Shown here one piece after another: positions 1 to 8,183 of a DNA stretch of 64,000 bases. The stretch lies in contig NZ_CP110806.1 in the NCBI RefSeq assembly GCF_026184235.1, positions 2,914,001-2,978,000 of the forward strand. The letters are read 5' to 3'. Numbering within the stretch: the stretch's first letter is position 1; the number at the start of each line of letters is the position of its first letter. The notes below the pieces were generated by a model. The model worked only from the letters and a program-made list of their open reading frames with translations. It was not told the DNA's origin and did no database searches. This stretch comes from Cellulomonas sp. S1-8 (GTDB taxonomy: Bacteria; Actinomycetota; Actinomycetes; Actinomycetales; Cellulomonadaceae). The translations under genes and the position numbers were made by a program.

Positions 1-277
1 ACGTGGAGCCCTCGCCCGCCGAGATCGTCGTGGCGGCCGACAGCTCGGCGGTGCTCCCGGGCCGGGCCGACGTGCCGCCGTCGTAGGGCTCGAGTCCCGA
101 ACCGGCGGGAGGCAGCACGCTGTCCACGCGCGTCACGTGGTCGACACCCCCGTGAGCGACCCCCGCTCCGGCGACCAGGACGGCGATCCCGATCAGAGCC
201 GCCACCGTCGTCCGCACCCGACCCGGTCCACGGTGAGCCCGAGCGAGAGTCCCCGCCGGCGGCCGAGTCGATGTCAT
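1..277 (-). CDS. Membrane-anchored or secreted protein, 3' end cut off by window edge
   Basis: Only the first 92 codons are inside the window. The ATG at 277 follows a GAGGAG ribosome binding site by five bases, which fixes the start. Residues 1-25 are basic (several Arg), then about residues 26-44 form one hydrophobic segment (LIGIAVLVAGAGVAH), followed by a Ser/Thr/Pro/Gly-rich stretch. This is the shape of a signal anchor with an outside domain. The rest of the protein, and so its function, is not visible. I do not recognise the family. Confidence 0.6.
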   Translation of the reverse strand, partial: MTSTRPPAGTLARAHRGPGRVRTTVAALIGIAVLVAGAGVAHGGVDHVTRVDSVLPPAGSGLEPYDGGTSARPGSTAELSAATTISAGEGST

Positions 278-470
278 TGACGCTCCTCGTGTCCCCGGAT
301 CGACGGCCTGCTTGGCGCGGACCCCGAAGAAGCGACGCACCACCCTCGGTCACCGAAACGTACTGCAGCGAGCACCGCCCCGAGCTGACGACCTTGCCGC
401 CTGCTCGAACTTCACTCGGATGCGTGAGGCAACCAGTTCACGGCCTGCGCGATGGAGGGAACACGCGACC

Positions 471-1418
471 TCACACCATCCCGTCCCGCCGACGCACGCT
501 CCCCGGTGCCCGTCCCGTCTCGCGCGTGAACGCCCGGCTGAACGCGGCGGCCGACTCGTACCCGGCGGCGGTCGCGGCCTGCGCGACCCCGTCCCCCTGC
601 GCGAGCCGGTCGGCGGCGACGTGCATGCGCCACGCGGCGACGTACCGCATCGCGGGCACGCCGACGACCTCGGTGAACCGCGCCGAGAACGCCGAGCGGG
701 ACATCGCGGCCTCGCGGGCGAGCCCGGCGACGGTCCACGGGTGCGCGGGGTCGCGGTGCACGGCCGCGAGCGCCGCGCCCACGTACGGGTCACGCAGCCC
801 GCCGATCCACCCGGTGACCGGCTCCTGCGCGTCGAGCCACGCGCGGACGGCCTGGATGACGAGGACGTCGGCGAGGCGGGTCAGCACGGCCTCGCCGCCG
901 GGGCGCACGTGGGTGAGCTCGGCGGCCATGAGCTCGAGGGTGCGCCCCACCCACGGCGCGGACGACTCCGGCACGTGGACGACGGCGGGCAGCAGGTCGA
1001 GCAGGGGCCGCGCGGCGGGCCCGTCGACGCTCAGGACGCCGCACACCAGGCCGGAGCGAGGGCCGTCGCCGTCGTGCCGCAGGATCGAGTAGCTCTCGGT
1101 GACGTACTCCTGCGGCAGGTGGTCGACGCGTCCGAGCGAGGGGGCGTCGAGGTCGCTGGCCAGGACGTGGCCGCGGCCGTGCGGCACGAGCGCGAGGTCG
1201 CCCGCGTGCAGGTGCACCGGGTCTGCGCCGGGCACGGCGACCCAGCACTCGCCCTGCGTGACGACGTGGAACGTGAGGCAGTCGCCGAACGCGGGCATGT
1301 CGACGGCCCAGTCGCCGGCGGCGTCCGTGCGGCAGTAGAAGACCCCGGCGACGCGCAGGCGGTGCAGCGCCTCGCCGACCAGGTCGGGGGCGGGACGGGG
1401 CGGGGCGACGACGCTCAC
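471..1418 (-). CDS. AraC-family transcriptional regulator with cupin sensor domain
   Basis: A 315-residue regulator. The N-terminal half (about residues 1-190) looks like the cupin-type ligand domain of AraC regulators (LHAGDLALVPHGRGHVL is the typical cupin turn). The C-terminal 100 residues hold the two helix-turn-helix motifs, including AREAAMSRSAFSARFTEVVG and AATAAGYESAAAFSRAF. The open frame extends further upstream, but the GTG at 1418 sits just behind GGAGGG and the upstream residues look non-coding, so I place the start there. It is transcribed away from the SDR-like gene at 1561, which makes that gene the most likely target. Related regulators often control neighbouring oxidoreductases; the effector is unknown. 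Confidence 0.9.
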   Translation of the reverse strand: MSVVAPPRPAPDLVGEALHRLRVAGVFYCRTDAAGDWAVDMPAFGDCLTFHVVTQGECWVAVPGADPVHLHAGDLALVPHGRGHVLASDLDAPSLGRVDHLPQEYVTESYSILRHDGDGPRSGLVCGVLSVDGPAARPLLDLLPAVVHVPESSAPWVGRTLELMAAELTHVRPGGEAVLTRLADVLVIQAVRAWLDAQEPVTGWIGGLRDPYVGAALAAVHRDPAHPWTVAGLAREAAMSRSAFSARFTEVVGVPAMRYVAAWRMHVAADRLAQGDGVAQAATAAGYESAAAFSRAFTRETGRAPGSVRRRDGMV

Positions 1419-1520
1419 GGGCCCTCCGGTGTCGGGACGATCTGCGCTGGACGATCGGTCATGCCACGGCGACGCTTGAGCATAGACCGTCCAGGCTCTC
1501 GCTGGTTCGCTGGGCACAGC

Positions 1521-1557
1521 GGAGGTCGCAGGGACCTCCGGCAGTCCCTGGGAGGTC
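1521..1557 (+). promoter_or_regulatory. Mutually exclusive hairpins covering the ribosome binding site of the SDR-like gene
   Basis: GGAGGTC (1521-1527) can pair with GACCTCC (1533-1539), and the same GACCTCC can instead pair with GGAGGTC (1551-1557), which is the ribosome binding site of the gene starting at 1561. CAGGGAC (1529-1535) can also pair with GTCCCTG (1544-1550). The arms are perfect 7-mers. This could be a translational switch or, on DNA, spaced half-sites for the divergent AraC regulator. No experiment distinguishes these. Confidence 0.45.
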
Positions 1558-1560
1558 ACC

Positions 1561-2241
1561 ATGCAGGTCCTCGTCGTCGGAGCCACCGGAGGGTCCGGGC
1601 GCGCCGCGGTCGCCGCGCTCGTCGCACGCGGCCACGCCGTCACCGCACTGTCGCGCCACGCGTCGATGCTCACCGCGCCGGGGGTGCGCGGCGTCGACGG
1701 CGACGCGACAGACGCCGCCACCGTCGACGCGCTCGTCGCCGGTCACGACGCCGTCGTCGTCACGCTCGGGATCAGCGAGAACCCGGTGCGCGTGCGGCTG
1801 CGCGGTCCGTCGGCCACGGCGCTCGACGTCCGCTCGCGCGGCACCCGCACCGTCGTCGACGCGATGCGCCGCCACGGGGTGCGCCGGCTCGTCGTCCAGA
1901 CGTCGTACGGCGTCGGGGCGACCCGGCCGCTGCTGCCGGCCGCGACGCGCGTCGTGTTCGCGCTGCTGCTCGCCCCGCAGATCGCCGACACGGACCGGCA
2001 GGCGCGGCTCGTGCACGCCAGCGGGCTCGACTGGGTCGAGGTGCAGCCCGTCAACCTGGTCGACGCCGACCTGCCGGGGCCGGCGTTCGCGTCGGTCTCG
2101 GGTGAGCAGCGGGGCATGCGGGTCTCGCGCGCGCAGGTCGGGCGGTTCCTGGCCGACGCGGTCGAGGACGCGACCCACGTCGGCCGCACCGTCGCACTGT
2201 CCCACGACCCTGCGGCGGTGCCCGCCCGCACCGGGGCCTGA
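1561..2241 (+). CDS. NAD(P)-binding SDR-like oxidoreductase
   Basis: A 226-residue protein starting with MQVLVVGATGGSGRAAVAAL, the glycine-rich GxTGGxGR dinucleotide-binding loop of atypical short-chain dehydrogenases (NAD(P)H-binding, NmrA-like). The body keeps the alternating beta-alpha pattern, and a Ser-Tyr pair (QTSYGVG, near residue 120) lies where the active-site Tyr is often found, but the YxxxK motif is not clear. The start ATG has GGGAGG upstream. It is divergent from the AraC-type regulator at 471-1418. Relatives act as NAD(P)H-dependent reductases or redox sensors; substrate unknown. Confidence 0.85.
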   Translation: MQVLVVGATGGSGRAAVAALVARGHAVTALSRHASMLTAPGVRGVDGDATDAATVDALVAGHDAVVVTLGISENPVRVRLRGPSATALDVRSRGTRTVVDAMRRHGVRRLVVQTSYGVGATRPLLPAATRVVFALLLAPQIADTDRQARLVHASGLDWVEVQPVNLVDADLPGPAFASVSGEQRGMRVSRAQVGRFLADAVEDATHVGRTVALSHDPAAVPARTGA

Positions 2242-2282
2242 TCCGATCGGTCCCCGCACCCCCGCGTCCCTGTCGACCGGAA

Positions 2283-2310
2283 TTCTCAACTACGGTGTTG
2301 CCGTTGAGAA
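2283..2310. promoter_or_regulatory. Inverted repeat upstream of the Fur/Zur gene
   Basis: TTCTCAAC (2283-2290) and GTTGAGAA (2303-2310) form a perfect 8-bp dyad with a 12-base spacer, AT-richer than its surroundings, ending 33 bases before the repressor ATG. Its location suits an autoregulatory operator, but the sequence is not the textbook Zur or Fur box. Confidence 0.4.
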
Positions 2311-2343
2311 CGCCAGCCGTCACGACGACCAGGAGGTGCGGGG

Positions 2344-2739
2344 ATGATCGGTCAGCGGGTCACCCGGCAGCGCGTGGCGATCGCCGAGCTGCTCGAGGAC
2401 GTCGAGGAGTTCCGCAGCGCGCAGCAGATCCACCAGATGCTGCAGCAGCGCGGGCAGGAGATCGGCCTGGCCACCGTGTACCGCACGCTCAACGCGATGG
2501 CGGAGCAGGGCGACCTCGAGGTGTTCCTGCAGCCCACCGGCGAGCACACCTACCTGCGCTGCGAGCCGCGCAGCGAGCACCACCACCACCTGGTCTGCCG
2601 CGTGTGCGGCCGCACGGTCGACGTCGCGGCCCCCGAGCTCGAGCAGATCGTCGAGGCTCTCGCGTCGAGCCACGACTTCACCGACGTCGAGCACTCGATC
2701 GACTTCCTCGGCACCTGCCAGTCCTGCGCCCGCTCCTGA
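2344..2739 (+). CDS. Fur-family metal repressor, Zur-like
   Basis: A 131-residue Fur-family regulator. The N-terminal winged helix (residues 1-75) includes the family signature LATVYRTLNAMAEQGDLEVF. The C-terminal domain has a His-rich stretch (SEHHHHLVCRVCG) and two CxxC pairs (CRVCG and CQSC) that form the structural zinc site. In this family such proteins bind Zn(II) or Fe(II) and repress metal-uptake genes. The His-rich loop and short length favour a zinc-responsive (Zur) role over iron, but that is inference. The ATG has AGGAGGTG upstream. No zinc transporter is adjacent; PutA follows 99 bases later in the same direction. Confidence 0.9.
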   Translation: MIGQRVTRQRVAIAELLEDVEEFRSAQQIHQMLQQRGQEIGLATVYRTLNAMAEQGDLEVFLQPTGEHTYLRCEPRSEHHHHLVCRVCGRTVDVAAPELEQIVEALASSHDFTDVEHSIDFLGTCQSCARS

Positions 2740-2838
2740 CCACCCCACCGCCGAGCGGCACCTGACTCACCGTTCGCTACCTCGTGCGAGTACCCACGTT
2801 CCGCTCGGCGTGGCAACCCCGTGACCCGTGAGGAGACC

Positions 2839-5800
2839 ATGACGGATCCGGTACCCCACGCGGACGCGGTGGTCGCGCTCGTCCGGCGCTGGCTCTCCGA
2901 GGCGGCGGACCTGCCCGTCGACCCGGCCGCGGCCCACCTTGCCGGACTGCTGCGCGAGCCGGAGGGGCTCGCGTTCGCCGTCGGGTTCGTCGACGGCGTC
3001 GTGCGCCCCGAGGACCACCGCGTAGCGGCACGGCGGCTGCGCGACCTCGCCGCGCACCCTCCGCGGTTCCTCCCGCTGCCGCTGCGTGCCGCTCTGCGCG
3101 TGGGCGGGGCGCTCGCCCCGGCGCTCCCCGGGATCGTCGTGCCCGTCGCGCGCCGCGTGCTGCGCCACATGGTCGGCCACCTCGTCGTCGACGCCACGGA
3201 CCACCGCCTGGGCGCCGCGATCGCGCGGCTGCGCAACGACGGCACCCGCCTCAACGTCAACCTGCTCGGCGAGGCGGTGCTGGGGCAGCGCGAGGCCGCG
3301 CGCCGGCTCGCCGGCACGCGGCGGCTGCTCGCGCGCGACGACGTCGACTACGTCTCGGTGAAGGTCTCCGCGGTCGTCGCACCGCATGCGCCGTGGGCGT
3401 TCGAGGAGTCGGTGGCGGACGTCGTCGATTCCCTGGTCCCCCTGTTCGAGCAGGCGGCCGCGGCCACCCCGCCGCGGTTCGTCAACCTCGACATGGAGGA
3501 GTACAAGGACCTCGACCTGACCGTCGCGGTATTCACGCGCCTGCTGGACCGCCCGTCCCTGACGGGCCTGGAGGCCGGGATCGTGCTGCAGGCGTACCTG
3601 CCCGACGCGCTGCCCGCGATGCAGCGGCTGCAGGCGTGGGCGGCGGCGCGGCGCGCACGCGGCGGCGCGGGCATCAAGGTGCGGCTCGTCAAGGGCGCGA
3701 ACCTGCCGATGGAGCGCGTCGAGGCCGAGCTGCACGGCTGGCCGCTCGCGACCTGGGACAGCAAGCAGGACACGGACGCCCACTACAAGCGGGTGCTCGA
3801 CTGGGCGCTGCAGCCCGAGCGCATCGCGAACGTCCGCCTGGGCGTCGCGGGGCACAACCTGTTCGACGTCGCGCACGCCTGGCTGCTGGCCGGCGAGCGC
3901 GGGGTGCGGCACGGCGTCGAGGTCGAGATGCTGCTCGGCATGGCGCCCGGCCAGGCCGAGGCGGTGCGTCGCGACGTCGGGAGCCTGCTGCTCTACACGC
4001 CGGTGGTGGCGCCGCGGGAGTTCGACGTCGCGATCGCCTACCTGGTGCGACGGCTCGAGGAGGGCGCGTCGAGCGACAACTTCATGTCCGCGGTGTTCGA
4101 CCTGGCCGACGACGACGCCCTCTTCGACCGCGAGCGCGACCGCTTCCTCGCGTCCCTCGCGGACGTCGCGACGCCCGTGCCGGAGCGGCACCGCGTCCCC
4201 GACCGGCACGCCGCGGTGCCGCCGTCGGCGCCCGGTGCCTTCACGAACGCCCCGGACACGGACCCCGCGGTCCCGGAGCACCGCGCGTGGGTGCGCGAGA
4301 TCCTGTCCCGGGTCCCGCAGTCCCGCCTCGGCGCGACGGGCGTCGACGCGGCCCGCGTGCACGACGCGGGCACGCTCGACGCGCTCCTGCGCGATGCCCG
4401 GGCGGCGGGGGTGCGCTGGGGGGCGCGTCCTGCGGCGGAGCGTGCGGCGATCCTCGACCGCGCCGCCGACGTGCTCGAGGGGCACCGCGCCGACCTGCTG
4501 GAGGTCATGGCGTCCGAGGCCGGCAAGACGATCGACCAGGGCGATCCCGAGGTCTCCGAGGCGATCGACTTCGCGCGCTGGTACGCCGAGCTGGCCCGCG
4601 GCCTGGACCACGTCGACGGCGCGACGTTCGTCCCCGCGGCGCTCACGCTGGTCGCTCCGCCGTGGAACTTCCCTGTCGCGATCCCGGCGGGGTCGACGTT
4701 CGCGGCGCTGGCCGCCGGGTCGGCGGTCGTCCTCAAGCCCGCCGGTCCGACGGTGCGCTGCGGTGCGGTGCTCGCCGACGCGCTGTGGGAGGCGGGCGTG
4801 CCGCGCGACGTGCTGCGGCTCGTGCAGGTCGACGAGGACGCACTGGGCCGCGACCTGGTCGCGCACCCGTTCGTCGACCGCGTGATCCTCACGGGCGCGT
4901 ACGAGACGGCCGAGCTTTTCCGGTCGTTCCGGCCGGACCTGCCGCTGCTGGCCGAGACGAGCGGCAAGAACGCGATCGTCGTGACGCCGAGCGCGGACCT
5001 GGACCTCGCGGTGCGCGACGTCGTCGCCTCGGCGTTCGGGCACGCGGGGCAGAAGTGCTCGGCGGCGTCCCTCGTGGTGCTCGTCGGGTCGGTCGGCACG
5101 TCGCGGCGCTTCCGGTCCCAGCTGCTCGACGCGGTGTCGTCCCTGGTCGTGGGCCTGCCCGACGACGCGCGCACGCAGATGGGTCCGCTCGTCGGGCCTG
5201 CGACGGGCAAGCTGCTGACGGGCCTGACCGACCTGGAGCCGGGCCAGTCGTGGGCGCTGGCGCCGCGCCGGCTCGACGACGCGGGCCGGCGGTGGACGCC
5301 GGGCGTCGTGACGGGCGTGCGGCGCGGGTCGCGCACGCACCGCACCGAGTACTTCGGCCCGGTGCTCGGCGTCATGACCGCGGAGTCGCTGGAGGACGCG
5401 ATCGCCCTGGTCAACGACGTGGACTACGGCCTGACGTCCGGCCTGCACAGCCTCGACCCCGACGAGATCGCGGCGTGGCTCGACCGCGTCGAGGCGGGCA
5501 ACCTCTACGTCAACCGCGGCACGACGGGCGCGATCGTGCGCCGCCAGCCGTTCGGCGGGTGGAAGCGGTCGGCCGTCGGCCCCGGCACCAAGGCCGGCGG
5601 GCCGAGCTACCTGACGGGCCTGGGGTCGTGGACGTCGGCGCGCGCGACAGCCGACGCACAGGTGACGGCGCCCGCCGTGCGACGGATGCTCGCGGCGGCG
5701 CGCGACGAGCTCGACGGCCCGGACGCCGACCGCCTCACGCGTGCGGCGCGGTCGGACGCCGCCGCGTGGGACGCGCTGTTCGCGGCGCGGGACGTCAGCG

Positions 5801-6258
5801 CGCTGGCGTGCGAGCGCAACGTGCTGCGGCACCTGCCGGTGCAGGCGCCCGTGCTGGTGCGCCAGGCCGACGACGCGCCGGTCGTGGACCTCCTCCGGGT
5901 GGTCGCCGCGGCGACGGAGGCGGGCGCACCGGTGGTCGTGTCGGTACCGCGGGCGCTGCCGCCGCGACTTGCCGCCGCCGCCGCGCTGGTCGGCCTCGTC
6001 CACGTCGAGGACGACGCGGCGTGGGGCGTGCGTGTCGGGGCTCTCGACGGCGGACGGGTGCGGCTGGTCGGGGCGCCGGCGTCGTCGGTCGCGGCGGCGA
6101 CGGACGGGCGCCCGGACGTCGCGGTGTGGGACCACCCCGTCACCGAGGCCGGCCGCGTCGAGCTGCTGCCGTTCCTCCGCGAGCAGGCGGTCAGCGTGAC
6201 GGCCCACCGCTTCGGCACCCCGCACGACCTGACGACCCGGGCACTCCCCGCGTCGTGA
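2839..6258 (+). CDS. putA: Bifunctional proline dehydrogenase / glutamate semialdehyde dehydrogenase
   Basis: An 1139-residue PutA that oxidises proline to glutamate in two steps (FAD-dependent proline dehydrogenase, then NAD-dependent aldehyde dehydrogenase). About residues 1-440 are the TIM-barrel proline dehydrogenase (SVKVSAVVAPHAPW; VRLVKGANLPMERVEAELH; YLVRRLEEGASSDNF). Residues about 470-940 are the aldehyde dehydrogenase: VAPPWNFPVAIPAGS cofactor loop, ETSGKNAIVV with the general-base Glu, GHAGQKCSAAS with the catalytic Cys, and EYFGPVLGVM. The last 200 residues resemble the C-terminal domain of long PutAs. The ATG at 2839 follows GAGGAG; a GTG 18 bases upstream lacks a site. There is no N-terminal ribbon-helix-helix domain, so it is not self-regulating as in enterobacteria. 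Confidence 0.95.
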   Translation: MTDPVPHADAVVALVRRWLSEAADLPVDPAAAHLAGLLREPEGLAFAVGFVDGVVRPEDHRVAARRLRDLAAHPPRFLPLPLRAALRVGGALAPALPGIVVPVARRVLRHMVGHLVVDATDHRLGAAIARLRNDGTRLNVNLLGEAVLGQREAARRLAGTRRLLARDDVDYVSVKVSAVVAPHAPWAFEESVADVVDSLVPLFEQAAAATPPRFVNLDMEEYKDLDLTVAVFTRLLDRPSLTGLEAGIVLQAYLPDALPAMQRLQAWAAARRARGGAGIKVRLVKGANLPMERVEAELHGWPLATWDSKQDTDAHYKRVLDWALQPERIANVRLGVAGHNLFDVAHAWLLAGERGVRHGVEVEMLLGMAPGQAEAVRRDVGSLLLYTPVVAPREFDVAIAYLVRRLEEGASSDNFMSAVFDLADDDALFDRERDRFLASLADVATPVPERHRVPDRHAAVPPSAPGAFTNAPDTDPAVPEHRAWVREILSRVPQSRLGATGVDAARVHDAGTLDALLRDARAAGVRWGARPAAERAAILDRAADVLEGHRADLLEVMASEAGKTIDQGDPEVSEAIDFARWYAELARGLDHVDGATFVPAALTLVAPPWNFPVAIPAGSTFAALAAGSAVVLKPAGPTVRCGAVLADALWEAGVPRDVLRLVQVDEDALGRDLVAHPFVDRVILTGAYETAELFRSFRPDLPLLAETSGKNAIVVTPSADLDLAVRDVVASAFGHAGQKCSAASLVVLVGSVGTSRRFRSQLLDAVSSLVVGLPDDARTQMGPLVGPATGKLLTGLTDLEPGQSWALAPRRLDDAGRRWTPGVVTGVRRGSRTHRTEYFGPVLGVMTAESLEDAIALVNDVDYGLTSGLHSLDPDEIAAWLDRVEAGNLYVNRGTTGAIVRRQPFGGWKRSAVGPGTKAGGPSYLTGLGSWTSARATADAQVTAPAVRRMLAAARDELDGPDADRLTRAARSDAAAWDALFAARDVSALACERNVLRHLPVQAPVLVRQADDAPVVDLLRVVAAATEAGAPVVVSVPRALPPRLAAAAALVGLVHVEDDAAWGVRVGALDGGRVRLVGAPASSVAAATDGRPDVAVWDHPVTEAGRVELLPFLREQAVSVTAHRFGTPHDLTTRALPAS

Positions 6259-6278
6259 CCTCCCCGACCCCCCGGCCC

Positions 6279-6356
6279 GCCACGAGTGCGGGGGAAACAG
6301 GTCGAGTGCGGGGGAAACAACCCCCGCACTCATGGCGTATCCCCCGCACTCGTGGC
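6279..6356. terminator. Nested double hairpin between convergent genes
   Basis: Two arms starting at 6279 and 6304 share the core GAGTGCGGGGGAAAC; two matching arms follow at 6321 and 6341 (CCCCCGCACTC). The outer pair 6279-6294/6341-6356 is a perfect 16-bp stem and the inner pair 6304-6314/6321-6331 a perfect 11-bp stem with a six-base loop. It lies between putA and the convergent Nudix gene, so it probably terminates both, though there is no clean T tract. Confidence 0.7.
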
Positions 6357-6378
6357 GGGGGTGGGGGCGTGCGGGGGG

Positions 6379-7080
6379 TCAGTCGCGCGTGATCGGGGGG
6401 TGGAGCCTGCCGACGTCGCCCGGACGGTAGAGGGTCGCCGGGCGGCCCCGGCCCTCCGTCCGCGTCCGGCCCGTCTCCACGAGCAGCCCGGGCACACCGG
6501 TGACCTTGCGGTGGAAGTTGCGCGGGTCGAGCGCTCGCCCCCACACGGCCTCGTACACCTGGCGCAGGTCGGCGACGGTGAACTCGGGCCGGCAGAACGC
6601 GGCTGCCAGCGGGCTGTACTCGAGCTTGGCGCGGGCACGCTCGAGCCCGTCGGCGAGCACGCGGTCGTGGTCGAACGCGAGAGGTCGTCGCTGCGCGTCG
6701 GACACCGGGACCCAGGCGGCCTGCGCGGCGTCGGTGCCGGCCTGCGGCTCGGGGAGGTCGGGCGCCAGGGCCAGGTACGCGACGGACACGACCCGCATCC
6801 GGGGGTCGCGGTCGGGGTCACCGTACGAGCCGAGCTGCTCGAGGTGCCCGGGGACGTCGCGCACGCCCGTCTCCTCCGCCAGCTCACGCGTCGCCGCGTC
6901 GTCGAGGCCCTCGTCGGGGCGGACGAACCCGCCCGGCAGCGCCCAGCGCCCGCGCCACGGCTCGGCGCCGCGCTCGACGAGGAGCACGTGCAGCTCGCCG
7001 CCGCGCAGCGTCAGGACGACGAGGTCCACGGTCACCGCGAACGGGGGGTAGGCGGCGGGGTCGTACCCGGGGAGCGTCAT
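6379..7080 (-). CDS. Nudix-domain winged-helix regulator, NrtR-like
   Basis: A 233-residue protein. Residues about 15-140 are a Nudix fold: GGFVRPDEGLDDAATRELAEETG fits the pattern G-x5-E-x7-R-E-x2-E-E-x-G with every key residue present, so hydrolase activity is possible. Residues about 150-215 (FTVADLRQVYEAVWGRALDPRNFHRKV) match the winged helix that is fused to Nudix domains in NrtR-type repressors, which sense NAD metabolites such as ADP-ribose. It is divergent from the SPFH gene at 7178 with 97 bases between, a classic arrangement for a local regulator. Regulation of the SPFH and NAD-kinase-like pair is my inference. Confidence 0.85.
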   Translation of the reverse strand: MTLPGYDPAAYPPFAVTVDLVVLTLRGGELHVLLVERGAEPWRGRWALPGGFVRPDEGLDDAATRELAEETGVRDVPGHLEQLGSYGDPDRDPRMRVVSVAYLALAPDLPEPQAGTDAAQAAWVPVSDAQRRPLAFDHDRVLADGLERARAKLEYSPLAAAFCRPEFTVADLRQVYEAVWGRALDPRNFHRKVTGVPGLLVETGRTRTEGRGRPATLYRPGDVGRLHPPITRD

Positions 7081-7102
7081 GGCACCACCATATCTCGTCA
7101 GG

Positions 7103-7130
7103 TTGACATGAAGCCATCGACAGTTTTATC
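7103..7130 (+). promoter_or_regulatory. Putative sigma-70-type promoter of the SPFH gene
   Basis: TTGACA (7103-7108) is a perfect -35 hexamer; 16-17 bases on lies TTTATC/TTATCG (7125-7131) as a weak -10. Such AT-rich sequence is rare in this genome. It lies in the gap between the divergent Nudix regulator and the SPFH gene. Confidence 0.5.
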
Positions 7131-7137
7131 GTCGGCA

Positions 7138-7155
7138 TGACGCGAAATGGCGTCA
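7138..7155. promoter_or_regulatory. Palindrome TGACGC-N6-GCGTCA, operator candidate
   Basis: A perfect 6-6-6 dyad (TGACGC GAAATG GCGTCA) lies just downstream of the predicted promoter and 22 bases before the SPFH start. Its place suits an operator for the divergent Nudix-winged-helix protein. The match to known NrtR boxes is not established. Confidence 0.45.
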
Positions 7156-7177
7156 CCCCCTCACGAGGAGCGCCGAC

Positions 7178-8182
7178 ATGGCCACCATCACCCGCTACCC
7201 CTTCGTCCGGCACCTGCGCTCGACGCCCACCGCCCACGTCATGCAGCTCACCGGTGGACGGCAGCGCCGCTCCGGCGTGGGCCTCGCGTTCTGGTTCCGC
7301 CCCCTGACGGCCGTGCTCTCGGAGGTGCCCGTCGACGACCGCGAGCTGCCGCTCGTCGCCCACGCCCGCACCGCCGACCTGCAGGACGTCACCGCGCAGG
7401 TCACCGTCAGCTACCGGTTCGAGAGCCCCGAGGTCGTCGCGCAGCGTCTCGACTTCAGCATCGACCCCGCCACGGGACGCTGGACCGCCGACCCGTTGCA
7501 GCAGGTCGGGCGTCTGCTGGGTGAGCTCGCGGCCGGGCACGTCATGGACGCGCTGGCCGGCAGCACGCTGCGCGAGGCGGTCTCGTCGGGCGCCGGTCCC
7601 CTGCGCCACCAGGTCACCGCCGCGCTCGTCGCCGACAAGCGGGTCGCCGCCACCGGGCTGCGCGTGCTCGGGGCGCGTGTCAGCTCGGTGCGCGCCGACG
7701 CCGACCTCGAGCGCGCGCTGCAGACCCCGGCACGCGAGGGGGCACAGGCCGAGGCCGACCGCTCGACGTTCGAGCGGCGCGCCCTGGCCGTCGAGCGCGA
7801 GCGCGCGATCGCGGAGAACGAGCTGAACAACCGCATCGAGCTCGCGAGCCGGGAGCAGCAGCTCGTGGCGCAGGAGGGCACCAACGCCCGCGTCCGCGCC
7901 GACGAGGCCGCTGCGGCCGCGCTCATCGCGGCCCGCGCCACGGCCGAGCGTCGTCACCTGCAGGCCACGTCCGACGCCGCGGCCACCCGCCTGCAGGGCG
8001 AGGCCGACGGCGCGGCCGAGCGTGCCCGCATGGGCGCACTCGCCGACGTCGACCAGGGCGTGCTGCTCGCGGTCGCGCTGCGCGAGCTCGCCGCGCACCT
8101 CCCCGCGATCGGTCAGGTCACCGTCACGCCCGACCTGCTGACCGGTGCGCTCGCCGCGCTGACCGCCGGGAGGGGTGAGTGA
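7178..8182 (+). CDS. SPFH (band 7) domain protein
   Basis: A 334-residue protein with an SPFH/band 7 domain in about residues 20-180 (VSYRFESPEVVAQRLDFSID) followed by a long charged coiled coil (about 185-290; rich in Glu, Arg, Ala, with ERERAIAENELNNRIELASR) and a short hydrophobic tail. SPFH proteins oligomerise into membrane-associated rings or cages. No N-terminal transmembrane hairpin is visible, so membrane contact, if any, would be peripheral. The ATG has GAGGAG eight bases upstream. It is followed directly by the NAD-kinase-like gene and is divergent from the Nudix regulator, so its job may be tied to NAD(P) metabolism; that is inference. Confidence 0.85.
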   Translation: MATITRYPFVRHLRSTPTAHVMQLTGGRQRRSGVGLAFWFRPLTAVLSEVPVDDRELPLVAHARTADLQDVTAQVTVSYRFESPEVVAQRLDFSIDPATGRWTADPLQQVGRLLGELAAGHVMDALAGSTLREAVSSGAGPLRHQVTAALVADKRVAATGLRVLGARVSSVRADADLERALQTPAREGAQAEADRSTFERRALAVERERAIAENELNNRIELASREQQLVAQEGTNARVRADEAAAAALIAARATAERRHLQATSDAAATRLQGEADGAAERARMGALADVDQGVLLAVALRELAAHLPAIGQVTVTPDLLTGALAALTAGRGE

Positions 8183-8183
8183 C

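Noticed and set aside
2767..6333. 1188-codon open frame on the minus strand opposite putA
   Set aside because: It is very rich in Arg, Gly, His and Val, has no domain or ribosome site, and lies opposite a fully motif-supported PutA. High-GC coding DNA produces such frames.
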